A DNA stretch of 11,247 nt from Candidatus Hydrogenedentota bacterium (GCA_903922535.1 CAIXUF010000110.1:1-11247); one strand, 5' to 3'; counted from the first letter of the stretch, positions 1 through 6,213 are shown. Numbers and translations are program-made. The notes: generated by a model not told the origin, from the letters alone.

Positions 1-1
1 C

Positions 2-112
2 CTGTCGGGGCTTGGCAAACTTGACGGCAGATACCGCATTGATCGGGCGACCCATGAGGTGGATCGTTCGAGCGGATACACAACCAATTTGGAGGTTTCA
101 AAACTTCCCTGA
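2..112 (+). CDS. D: Phage late control / tail hub protein D, C-terminal end (partial)
   Basis: Only the last 36 codons are in the window; the start lies upstream. The visible residues include GKLDGRYRIDRATHEVDRSS followed by GYTTNLEVSKLP. This matches the usual end of P2 gpD-type proteins, where a 'GxYxIxxxxHxxDxxxGYTTxLE' segment closes the last domain. gpD is the T4 gp27-like hub that joins the tail tube to the spike. Its TGA stop (110-112) overlaps the ATG of the spike gene by one base, the expected D-V coupling. Identification rests on a short C-terminal motif plus the following V-W-J-I order, so the family call is good but nothing can be said about the rest of the protein. Confidence 0.75.
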   Translation: MSGLGKLDGRYRIDRATHEVDRSSGYTTNLEVSKLP

Positions 113-810
113 TGTATCTCGTTGGCATCATAAACGCGCTGGATGCGAAGGCCATGAAGGCGCGAGTTCAATTCCCCGACAAGGAGGGGCTCATTTCGCC
201 CTGGCTGCCGGTGGTGACTTCGTTTGCCCAGGAGAACCGAAGTTACCGGATGCCGGATGTTGGCGAACAGGTGGCATGCCTTATGGATGACAACCTGGAG
301 GCTGGGTGCATTGCCGGGTCCATCTATGGCGGGTCGGAGAAGCCGCCGGAGGAATCGGGTGACATCCTGGCGGTGCACTTCAGCGACGGAACGATTGTGC
401 GCTATGACCGGAAGGAGAAGACGCTGACGGTGCAGTGCGTCGGCAAGGTGCTTGTGTCGGCGGCGGAGGAAATCGGACTGGCGGCGCCGAAGATTGGAAT
501 TGACAGCGCGGGCGGCCTGAACATGAACGCGCTGGTGGGTGGCTGGAAGTTCGACGACGAGACCAGGATTGAATACAACCAGCTCACGAAGGTGCTGGAC
601 GTGCTTTCTATGGGCGACTTGATGGTGAACGTGCTCCGTGCGTTTTCCATGATGGTGCCCGTGCTGAATTTTGTCTGCGCAGGCGCGTCCAACCTCCGGG
701 CGGGCGGGCCGGTGACAGTGAATGCCGGAGGCGCCGTGACGGTGAATGCCAACGGTCCCATCAATCTGAACGGTTCGGGCGTTTTCGCGAACGGAAAGCC
801 CATAGGTTAA
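112..810 (+). CDS. V: Phage baseplate assembly protein V (tail spike)
   Basis: The 232-aa product resembles the gpV/gp45-like spike at the tip of contractile tails, which punctures the target outer membrane. The N-terminal ~80 residues have the OB-fold pattern of the family: VGIINALDAKAMKARVQFPD, then PWLPVVTSFAQ, MPDVGEQVACL and IAGSIYGG. A middle segment (about 85-130) has alternating beta-strand character, as in gpV spike stalks. Residues 198-222 form an eight-residue repeat (PVTVNAGG, AVTVNANG, PINLNGSG), consistent with a short triple-stranded beta-helix tip. The metal-binding HxH apex of P2 gpV is not visible, so the tip differs from P2. The start ATG overlaps the stop of D and is followed closely by W. 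Family call secure from sequence pattern and synteny. Confidence 0.85.
   Translation: MYLVGIINALDAKAMKARVQFPDKEGLISPWLPVVTSFAQENRSYRMPDVGEQVACLMDDNLEAGCIAGSIYGGSEKPPEESGDILAVHFSDGTIVRYDRKEKTLTVQCVGKVLVSAAEEIGLAAPKIGIDSAGGLNMNALVGGWKFDDETRIEYNQLTKVLDVLSMGDLMVNVLRAFSMMVPVLNFVCAGASNLRAGGPVTVNAGGAVTVNANGPINLNGSGVFANGKPIG
711..750 (+). repeat. 24-bp-period repeat in the spike C-terminus
   Basis: Two 16-bp units at 711-726 and 735-750 (core GTGACRGTGAATGCC) are repeated with a 24-bp period. A degenerate third unit follows, encoding PINLNG. They encode an eight-residue beta-strand repeat (VTVNA-GG) at residues 200-221 of the spike protein. This is a protein structural repeat, not a DNA element. Confidence 0.7.
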
Positions 811-813
811 GCG

Positions 814-1170
814 ATGGCCCTTCAACCCATACATTGGTCCCCGAAACTCGGCGTGCCGGTCAACGCGCCCTGCGAGCTGGTCGCGGGCATTGACGACATC
901 GCGCAGTGCATCCGGATCATTCTGGAGACGCCGAAGGGCAGTGACCCGTTGCGGCCGCTGTTCGGTTGCGATGCCTATAAGTATTTGGACCGACCGCTGC
1001 CGGCGACGGTGCCTGCCATCATTCGTGAGGCATGGGATGCCATTGCCACCTGGGAACCGCGGGCCGTTGTGGAGCGCATTGCGGTGGAAACGGAAAATGA
1101 ACATGCCACAGTCGTTGTCTACTGGCATCCGGTGGACGGCGTGAAGACGGAGGTGCTTCGTGTCGGTTGA
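814..1170 (+). CDS. W: Phage baseplate wedge protein W (gp25-like)
   Basis: A 118-aa protein of the P2 gpW / T4 gp25 / IraD family, a sheath-proximal wedge component of contractile-tail baseplates. The family signature is clear: IDDIAQCIRIILETPKGSDP (26-45) followed by LRPLFGCDAYKYLD (46-59), the 'TPKGsxPxxPxFG' motif. A C-terminal half then alternates strand and helix (IREAWDAIATWEPRAVVERI). Length is typical for the family. The ATG at 814 lies 3 bp after the V stop, with only a weak ribosome-binding site, so coupled translation is likely. Its 3' end overlaps the start of J by 11 bp. Confidence 0.88.
   Translation: MALQPIHWSPKLGVPVNAPCELVAGIDDIAQCIRIILETPKGSDPLRPLFGCDAYKYLDRPLPATVPAIIREAWDAIATWEPRAVVERIAVETENEHATVVVYWHPVDGVKTEVLRVG
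1149..1153 (+). promoter_or_regulatory. Ribosome binding site deciding the GTG start of J
   Basis: GGAGG lies six bases before a GTG at 1160, inside the end of W. It supports the GTG codon as the true start even though the two genes overlap by 11 bp. Confidence 0.65.
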
Positions 1171-1990
1171 TCTGAGCAAACTGACCAGGCCCGTGTTTGT
1201 GGCCAATGACCCGCAGGCCCGCATTGCGGAGCTGGTTGCGCGGTATGAGGCAGCAACGGGAAAGACGCTGTATCCTGCGCAGCCGGAGCGGCTGCTCATT
1301 GACGACTATGCCTATGCCGATGCCAACCTTCGGGCAGCCATCCAGTACGCCGGCGAGCAGAACCTTCTGGCCTATGCCGAGGGCGATGCACTGGACCATC
1401 TTGCGGCACTCTTTGGCGTCACACGCCTTTCCGGGGAAGAGGACGAACGACTGCGGGAACGGGTTCGGCTGGCGCCGGAGTCTTTTTCCGTGGCCGGGAG
1501 CCGCGGCGCTTACCGCTATTGGGCAATGACGGAGGACACTTCCATCACGGACGTTGCCGTGGTCAGTCCGGACCCGGGCGTGGTGCGCATTTACCCATTG
1601 ACGTCGACCGGGATTCCATCACAGGGCATCCTTGACGCGGTGGCCGACGTATGTTCCCCCGAGACCGTGAGGCCGCTGTGCGACATCGTGCACGTCGCCG
1701 CCCCGGTTCAAGTCGCCTATGCCATCACGGCCGTCATCGACACGTACGCGGGATACAACGCTGCGCTGGCGCTGCAGGAGGCGCAGGCCGCGGCGCAGGC
1801 CTGGGCGGACAAGACCTCCGCCACGCTTGGCCGGGATCTGGTGCGCAGCCAGATCATCGCCGCGCTATCGGTGGCGGGCGTGTACAAGGTCACGCTGACC
1901 GAACCTTCCATCGACCGGGTGCTCGACGTTTATGAATGGGCGCATTGCAGCACTGTCACTGTCACCATGGGAGACCTGGCCGATGGCTGA
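1160..1990 (+). CDS. J: Phage baseplate assembly protein J
   Basis: The 276-aa product belongs to the P2 gpJ / Baseplate_J family, whose members dimerise around the hub and link the baseplate to the sheath and fibres. Visible hallmarks are the N-terminal helical region (residues 20-88, with AQPERLLIDDYAYADANLRA and AEGDALDHLAALFGVTRL), then EEDERLRERVRLAPESFSVA (93-112) and GSRGAYRYWA (113-122). The conserved DPGVVRIYPL segment follows, and a later 'SPETVRPLCDIVHVAAP' piece. The start is GTG, supported by a GGAGG six bases upstream. Its end overlaps the start of I by 8 bp. Length is close to P2 gpJ (about 300 aa). Confidence 0.88.
   Translation: MSVDLSKLTRPVFVANDPQARIAELVARYEAATGKTLYPAQPERLLIDDYAYADANLRAAIQYAGEQNLLAYAEGDALDHLAALFGVTRLSGEEDERLRERVRLAPESFSVAGSRGAYRYWAMTEDTSITDVAVVSPDPGVVRIYPLTSTGIPSQGILDAVADVCSPETVRPLCDIVHVAAPVQVAYAITAVIDTYAGYNAALALQEAQAAAQAWADKTSATLGRDLVRSQIIAALSVAGVYKVTLTEPSIDRVLDVYEWAHCSTVTVTMGDLADG
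1969..1973 (+). promoter_or_regulatory. Ribosome binding site deciding the start of I
   Basis: GGGAG is nine bases before the ATG at 1983. It favours that codon over an upstream in-frame ATG at 1932, which would give a 17-residue extension overlapping J by 59 bp with no homologous look. Confidence 0.6.
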
Positions 1991-2930
1991 TTATGACAAG
2001 CTGCTGCCGCCGCCGCTGGCGGTGGACGTGAGTTTTCGGGAACTGGCAAAGCTGGCCAATGACTGGCCCGAGTTCAACGCGGACCTGGTGCGCACACTGG
2101 CGCACATTGAGAACGTGGACCCTGTTCTCCTGCAGCATTTTGCGGAATGGTTCTCGCTGTCGAATGAACCCGCCTGGTCCTATGCGGCGAACGACGACGC
2201 GCGCCGCCTTTTGGCCGCGGGTGCTGTGATGCTGCATCGGCGGAAGGGCACTCCGTGGGCGGTCAAGCGCGTGCTTGAACTCATTGGCATGGGCGACGAC
2301 ACACGGCTCACAGAAGGCGGCATTCAGCGGCGCTATGATGGAACGGTGGCCGCGGACGGAAGCAGGAAGTACAGCGGCGCTGCCTGGGCAGAATATTCGA
2401 TTGAGGCGGACCTCGGAGAGAACGCCGGATTGGATGCGGGCACGGGCAATCTTATCCGTGAGGTTCTCGCCGGCATTGCTCCCGCGCGATGCCATTTGAC
2501 GGACATAACCTATCGCGCGGATGTTGAGGACACGGTCACACCGACCGATGCAGCATCCATTACCGTTGAAGGCGTATTCACGGACACGCCTGCGCGGCCG
2601 CGTTATGACGGTGTCTGGCAGCATGACGGCGCTCTTGAGTCTGTCTATGACGGAGCGGTGCATGCGTCCGGATCGGCGTCGTACTCGGGCTGGCGGTCTA
2701 AACAAAATTCGCGGCTCTATGGTGCTGAAGATTCGGTGCTGCATGCTGACATCGTGTCAACGCTTTCGGACAGGGTTGGCCGCTTTCATCTGCACAACGG
2801 AACGCGCAGGATGGATGGAACGCTTGATTACGGCGCGTCGCTTCCGGCCTGCATCGATGCCCCCATGACCATTCATGTGACACGCATCTTGCCCGGCGGA
2901 GAAACAACAACACTATTGGAGGCCGCATGA
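1983..2930 (+). CDS. I: Phage tail protein I with a repeat-bearing C-terminal extension
   Basis: The chosen start gives 315 aa. Residues 1-110 match the P2 gpI family (tail protein that connects baseplate to fibre): MADYDKLLPPPLAVDVSFRE, LAHIENVDPVLLQHFAEWFS, then HRRKGTPWAVKRVLELIG (85-102). The family segment on polar 'ARCHLTDITYRAD' follows around 165-180. P2 gpI is about 176 aa, so roughly 130 residues are extra. That tail carries a loose repeat: RYDGTVAADGSRKYSG (117-132), RYDGVWQHDG (207-216), VYDGAVHASGSASYSGW (221-237) and RMDGTLDYGA (276-285). Such Y/M-D-G repeats suggest a beta-rich fibre-attachment extension (inference). The stop overlaps the next gene as ATGA. Confidence 0.85.
   Translation: MADYDKLLPPPLAVDVSFRELAKLANDWPEFNADLVRTLAHIENVDPVLLQHFAEWFSLSNEPAWSYAANDDARRLLAAGAVMLHRRKGTPWAVKRVLELIGMGDDTRLTEGGIQRRYDGTVAADGSRKYSGAAWAEYSIEADLGENAGLDAGTGNLIREVLAGIAPARCHLTDITYRADVEDTVTPTDAASITVEGVFTDTPARPRYDGVWQHDGALESVYDGAVHASGSASYSGWRSKQNSRLYGAEDSVLHADIVSTLSDRVGRFHLHNGTRRMDGTLDYGASLPACIDAPMTIHVTRILPGGETTTLLEAA
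2918..2922 (+). promoter_or_regulatory. Ribosome binding site before tandem ATG codons
   Basis: GGAGG precedes two adjacent in-frame ATG codons at 2927 and 2930. Spacing is 4 bases to the first and 7 to the second, so the second may be the one used; the product differs by one Met only. Confidence 0.55.
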
Positions 2931-3370
2931 TGAACTTCTTGGAAACTGCTGCTATAATGCGCGGCATTCTGGTTATCGAGGTCCGCCGCAAAGGCGTGCT
3001 CGTTGACGTGTTCACCGATGACAATCTTATCGTGAACGGAGCCAAGATCCAGCTCGCGCACCTCATTGGCGGTGATGGCGCCAACCGGCACATCACACAC
3101 TTCGGCGCGGGCATTGGGCTCTCTCCCGCCAGCCCTGACAACGTCACTCTGCAAAGGGCGGTGTGGAAACCCATATCATCAGTCAGTTACCCGAACGCGG
3201 GTACGGCACAGTTTAACTGGAACTTGACGACGGCGGACGCGAACGGACTGGCACTGACGGAATTCGGCCTGCGTTGCGCGGATGGCACATTGTTCTCCCG
3301 AAAGCAGCGCGCAGCCATCAACAAGGCCAGTGACATTGCGCTTTCCGGAACATGGACGATCCTCTTCTAA
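2927..3370 (+). CDS. Putative phage tail-tip / fibre-associated protein
   Basis: I do not recognise a named family with confidence. The 147-aa product is beta-rich: it starts with strand-like LVIEVRRKGVLVDVFTDDN, then has ITHFGAGIGLSPASPDNVTL and ends with SDIALSGTWTILF. No signal peptide or membrane segment is visible. The 'HFGxGxGxxxxSPxDxxL' and 'LTEFGLRCADGTLFSRK' pieces are of the kind found in small phage tail-fibre or baseplate proteins with a beta-sandwich fold. In P2 the fibre gene H follows I, so this gene occupies the fibre position. A role as adaptor between gpI and the downstream fibre proteins is inferred from position only. Confidence 0.6.
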   Translation: MMNFLETAAIMRGILVIEVRRKGVLVDVFTDDNLIVNGAKIQLAHLIGGDGANRHITHFGAGIGLSPASPDNVTLQRAVWKPISSVSYPNAGTAQFNWNLTTADANGLALTEFGLRCADGTLFSRKQRAAINKASDIALSGTWTILF

Positions 3371-3380
3371 AGGGACTGAC

Positions 3381-4310
3381 ATGGCAAACGTTACAGAGAC
3401 ACCCACCTATCCCGATGGCATCTATCGCATTGAGACGACCGACCCCGTCATCGGCGGTGAAGACGGCATTTCCAACGTCCAGGCCAAACAGCTCGCGAAC
3501 CGGACCGCCTGGCTAAAAGTGCGCGCCGATCAGGTCGATGTCGCCAAGGGGGAGCAGGACAGCCTGGGCGAACGCCTGGACGCCCTTCAAGCCATGGCCG
3601 AGGCCGTCGGCCCGGAGATGCAGAACGCGACAGTGGGCGCGGTCAAGTTTGCCATTGACCAGGCTGGACAGGCCAATGCCAGCATCCATCTCATGCGCAA
3701 CGTGTGGACACAGCGCGGCAACATCTTGCTCACCAATCGCGGGGTAATCAGTGGGTGCGTTGTGACCCGGTCAACCGGCGCGACCAGAAATCTGAACCTA
3801 TCGGCCGGGCGATGCTTTGCAGGGGGCATGGAATGGCCTGTGCTTGGGGGCCTGAACGCGGCATCCGTCCCTTCAAATCCGGGACAGGGTTCAATCACCG
3901 CGTATGCATATCTGCACCCCGTCGGTTATTACAATTACTCCCTGGCAGTGACCGCCGAAGGGGAGGAGATCCCCGGAAACGGAATTCTCATTTACGAACT
4001 GGTGATTCCATCGGGAAACACAGACGCCACAGACCCGGACATTTCGGGGGTAACCATTACGGACCTTCGACGGCTGGAGCCGAATTTCCCTGTTCTTCTG
4101 GATGAACCGTGCCTGGTATATGTTCCAATCTCCGTGCTCCCATACCACGACTATCACCTTTCGCTGTACGCCATAAACATCTGCGGGCAGAGACTGTTCG
4201 CAGATGCCGTGACGAGCGCGTTTGTTGGGCCCAATGGATTCACCTTCGAACTGCACACCACGGATGACGACGTTGTCGCTTTTTGGCAAGTATTGAGACT
4301 TGACACTTAG
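3381..4310 (+). CDS. Phage tail-fibre protein
   Basis: The ATG at 3381, ten bases after the previous stop and behind a purine-rich AAAGGGA, gives 309 aa; upstream in-frame extension would run into the previous gene. The N-terminus has the fibre attachment motif common in P2-like tails: YPDGIYRIETTDPVIGGEDG (10-29) then ISNVQAKQLANRTAWLK (30-46). Residues 47-105 are helical with heptad-like spacing (VDVAKGEQDSLGERLDALQA), consistent with a trimeric coiled-coil shaft. The rest is beta-rich and ends in FTFELHTTDDDVVAFWQVLR. No dedicated fibre-assembly chaperone gene is seen. It probably supports the C-type-lectin-like adhesin encoded two genes downstream (inference). Confidence 0.75.
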   Translation: MANVTETPTYPDGIYRIETTDPVIGGEDGISNVQAKQLANRTAWLKVRADQVDVAKGEQDSLGERLDALQAMAEAVGPEMQNATVGAVKFAIDQAGQANASIHLMRNVWTQRGNILLTNRGVISGCVVTRSTGATRNLNLSAGRCFAGGMEWPVLGGLNAASVPSNPGQGSITAYAYLHPVGYYNYSLAVTAEGEEIPGNGILIYELVIPSGNTDATDPDISGVTITDLRRLEPNFPVLLDEPCLVYVPISVLPYHDYHLSLYAINICGQRLFADAVTSAFVGPNGFTFELHTTDDDVVAFWQVLRLDT

Positions 4311-4318
4311 GAGGTCAC

Positions 4319-4612
4319 ATGGCCAGAGTTCGCCTGCTTAATCAAACACAGCCGGTTGCCGATTTTTCGGTTTCGGGGGCACTCATCACCGTTCGCGGCC
4401 TCACTGTTGACTGCGCACCATATTATGCCGCGAACACGAGGAGGGTGGATGTCCGGTCCGATGACACGGGGAATGCGGTCATCGGGGGAACCGGGCCGTT
4501 TCTCGCCATTATTGAGATCCCCGGGCAGCGTTTTTCTGAGGGGGAGAACGGGCCGGTTCTCGCGCCGCTTGATCCGGCTGCCATCACCGTTGTTCTCTGG
4601 CCCTCAGCCTGA
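4319..4612 (+). CDS. Small protein of the tail-fibre / adhesin cluster
   Basis: The 97-aa product begins at an ATG four bases after AGGAGG (4309-4314), a strong ribosome-binding site that overlaps the stop of the fibre gene. The protein is beta-rich (VADFSVSGALITVRGLTVDC, then FLAIIEIPGQRF, ending ITVVLWPSA) with no membrane segment or catalytic motif. I do not recognise a named family. Position immediately before the DGR-type adhesin, 14 bp apart, suggests it is co-produced with it, perhaps as a structural linker or assembly factor. This is an inference from context. Confidence 0.65.
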   Translation: MARVRLLNQTQPVADFSVSGALITVRGLTVDCAPYYAANTRRVDVRSDDTGNAVIGGTGPFLAIIEIPGQRFSEGENGPVLAPLDPAAITVVLWPSA

Positions 4613-4626
4613 AAGGAAATGAGATC

Positions 4627-5730
4627 ATGACTACCGTGTTTGTGCGAGACGAACTCAGGGCATCCGTTGAGGGAGCCACCGGCGGCCAATGCACCGTGTT
4701 GTACACGCAGGGCGGCATGCCGTCCTATTTCTTCGTGCTTCCAAAGTTCAACCTGGAAGACATCGACGCGTCCCTCGGCCAGGGAACCCACCCGGCATTC
4801 ATCATCAACGGCCAGGAGGTGTCCAGGATATTTGTCGGGATGTTCCTGGGGGTGGTGAAGAACCTCGAATTGCTGTCGCTTCCCCAGCTTGCCCCGCAGA
4901 GAAGCATTACCCTGGAAAACGCCGCGCAGTATGCCCGAAACTGCGGCGGCGGATTTCATCTGATTACCAACGCGGAATGGGCGGCCATCGCCCTGTGGTG
5001 TTTGAAGAACGAATGGCTTCCGTCCGGCAACAGCAACTGGGGTCAGAACCATCTTGCCCCGTTTGAAACCGGTGTCCGTTTCGACGGCGGCGCGCCCGGC
5101 GCGCAAACCGGAATTGGGGCAACGTTGACCGGCTCTGGTCCGGCTTCCTGGAGACACAACAACCAGGCCGGTGGCATTTCTGACCTGGTGGGAAATCTGC
5201 GGGAATGGGTTGCCGGCATTCGTTTGGTTGAGGGCGAACTGCAGGTGTTTCAAAACAACGACGTGGCGGCCTGTGCGGGGGCTTTCAATACGGCGCCCGA
5301 CTGGAAAGCGATCCGGTATACAAATGGCACCCTGGTCGCGCCCGGAACAACCGGATCGGTGAAGATGGATATGGGGCCAGGCGAGTCTAACGCGGACCAG
5401 GGCGGTTCAGTTACGGGCCGCGATTTTGTGTGGTCTGACACCATCACCCAGCGGCTGGAGGAGATCGGAAACCAGGGGGATGGCTATTTCCTCACAAAGC
5501 CTTTCAAGGACATCATAAGCGAGGGTCCGGACCTGCTCAAGACCCTTGCACTTGCACCTGCCGTAGAGGCGGAAAAGATGGGGAACGTCTGCGGCCGGAA
5601 CTATGGAACGCGCTACTTCAGTCGCGGCGAAACCTATCTGTGCCATGATGCTGGAATATTCAGTTTCGCGGCGCAGGACATAGTTGGCGCTTCACATTAC
5701 TTCACGGGAGCCCGCGTCGCCAAGTACTGA
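4627..5730 (+). CDS. DGR-type variable tail adhesin (FGE/C-type-lectin-like)
   Basis: The 367-aa product is the likely receptor-binding tip of the tail. A jelly-like N-terminal region leads into a formylglycine-generating-enzyme / C-type-lectin scaffold. Residues 109-126 read GFHLITNAEWAAIALWCL, then GNSNWG (134-139), TGSGPASWRHNN (168-179) and ISDLVGNLREWV (184-195). These are typical of phage-borne DGR target proteins, often auto-annotated as SUMF1-like enzymes. The last part (CGRNYGTRYFSRGE at 322-335, DAGIFSF at 341-347, SHYFTGARVAKY at 356-367) aligns by eye with DGR variable regions ending in 'GFR' or, as in Bordetella phage Mtd, 'GAR'. Enzymatic activity is not expected. ATG 4627 follows GAAAGGA by nine bases. 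It is the last gene of the tail cluster, and no DGR reverse transcriptase follows in the window. Confidence 0.8.
   Translation: MTTVFVRDELRASVEGATGGQCTVLYTQGGMPSYFFVLPKFNLEDIDASLGQGTHPAFIINGQEVSRIFVGMFLGVVKNLELLSLPQLAPQRSITLENAAQYARNCGGGFHLITNAEWAAIALWCLKNEWLPSGNSNWGQNHLAPFETGVRFDGGAPGAQTGIGATLTGSGPASWRHNNQAGGISDLVGNLREWVAGIRLVEGELQVFQNNDVAACAGAFNTAPDWKAIRYTNGTLVAPGTTGSVKMDMGPGESNADQGGSVTGRDFVWSDTITQRLEEIGNQGDGYFLTKPFKDIISEGPDLLKTLALAPAVEAEKMGNVCGRNYGTRYFSRGETYLCHDAGIFSFAAQDIVGASHYFTGARVAKY
5596..5727 (+). other. Candidate DGR variable region (VR)
   Basis: This covers codons 324-367 of the adhesin. About 20 of these 44 codons are TAY, TTC, AGT, CAT, GAY, TGC, GGC, GCT or GTT, all reachable from AAY by substitutions at A positions alone. 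They encode the ligand-facing residues of a C-type-lectin fold. Less variable anchors (RNYG, SRG, AGIF, GARV) sit between them as in known VRs. The final GC-rich stretch (5703-5723, encoding TGARVAK) would be the initiation-of-mutagenic-homing segment. No matching template repeat is present here, so past or present diversification is inferred from composition and family resemblance only. Confidence 0.55.
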
Positions 5731-5758
5731 GAATCCGAGTTGTACGGCCGCGCCGTTC

Positions 5759-5811
5759 GGTGAGCAAAACCCACAAGCTGCCAGATTGTCATATCTAGCA
5801 GTTTGCTCATC
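5759..5811. repeat. Nested inverted repeat just after the variable region
   Basis: The outer arms, TGAGCAAA (5761-5768) and TTTGCTCA (5802-5809), are exact 8-bp complements, extendable to 10 bp with one G-T pair (5759-5768 with 5802-5811). An inner hairpin pairs CTGCCAGAT (5778-5786) with ATCTAGCAG (5793-5801), with one mismatch and a six-base loop. It starts about 28 bp after the adhesin stop. DGR targets such as that of Bordetella phage BPP-1 have a hairpin/cruciform at this place that promotes homing. Alternatively it is the transcription terminator of the tail operon, although no clear T-run follows. Confidence 0.6.
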
Positions 5812-5872
5812 TTTGAATCCCGTTTACATCCCCTAAAACCGAGTCTTTACGCACGTTTAACCACTCAATATA

Positions 5873-5913
5873 GTACCTGTTTGATTGGCAAAACGTACCT
5901 GTTTGACTGGCAA
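5873..5913 (+). repeat. Direct repeat, two 19-bp units at 22-bp period
   Basis: GTACCTGTTTGATTGGCAA (5873-5891) recurs at 5895-5913 with one C/T difference, separated by AAC. It lies between the adhesin gene and a broken gene. Repeated units of this sort occur at the ends of some insertion sequences, notably the IS21 family, as transposase-binding sites, but no transposase is here; a regulatory or attachment role is equally possible. Confidence 0.6.
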
Positions 5914-6089
5914 CTTACAACTTCTTCAAACGCCTGCTCCACCGCCAGGGCCTCCACGCCACCGACCGCGTCCGCCCCCCCATCCTCCCCTTCGACACCC
6001 ACCACGTCCGCATCGCCGAAGAGTTGATCGGCCATGCCGTCCAACTCATGCGTGAGTGCGCAATCCCCCTTGACCAGGGAACGGACTAA
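5907..6089 (+). pseudogene. C-terminal remnant of an unidentified gene
   Basis: The frame is open from 5907 (after a TGA at 5904-5906) to TAA at 6087-6089, about 60 codons, with no convincing start codon or ribosome-binding site. Codons are strongly C/G-ending at the third position (long runs of CTC, CAC, GCC, GTC, CCC), like a real GC-rich coding sequence. It reads NFFKRLLHRQGLHATDRVRP, then DTHHVRIAEELIGHAVQLMR and ends ECAIPLDQGTD. I do not recognise the family. It is most simply the end of a host or mobile gene whose 5' part was lost when the DNA to its left arrived or was deleted. It could instead be chance, but the codon pattern argues against that. Confidence 0.5.
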
Positions 6090-6181
6090 AGACGCCCATC
6101 GCTGAAAACGCCACCGGGTCAAGTCCATGCCGTCCATGCTGTCTATACCCAGCCAAAATCCCGCTTACGGGGCCAACAAAC

Positions 6182-6212
6182 TTGCCAAAACCCTGCCACA
6201 TCGTGCTATACT
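6182..6212 (+). promoter_or_regulatory. Probable promoter of the tetR-efflux operon
   Basis: TTGCCA (6182-6187) is followed 19 bases later by TATACT (6207-6212), preceded by TGC, giving an extended -10 that compensates for the long spacer. The adjacent GATTTGAAATC (6214-6224) is a perfect 5-1-5 palindrome, where a repressor could block transcription. AAGGAG (6235-6240) lies six bases before the tetR ATG. Confidence 0.5.
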
Positions 6213-6213
6213 T

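Noticed and set aside
4423..5253. A 276-aa minus-strand open frame over the 97-aa gene and the adhesin
   Set aside because: It is antisense to two plus-strand genes that have good ribosome-binding sites, and its translation shows no domain pattern.
4627..5730. A true formylglycine-generating enzyme or other sulfatase-maturation enzyme
   Set aside because: The scaffold resembles it, but the gene sits at the end of a phage tail cluster, and the variable-region-like C-terminus fits an adhesin better than a catalyst.
5873..5913. A minimal CRISPR array
   Set aside because: Only two units separated by 3 bp, with no spacer-length gap and no cas genes.
5803..6027. A 74-aa plus-strand frame starting within the inverted repeat
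   Set aside because: No ribosome-binding site; it crosses the hairpin and the direct repeat, and the overlapping frame ending at 6089 has far better codon bias.
6032..6136. A 12-bp exact direct repeat, CCATGCCGTCCA, at 6032-6043 and 6125-6136
   Set aside because: Short, GC-rich and partly within the gene remnant; likely chance, with no flanking structure of an attachment or insertion site.
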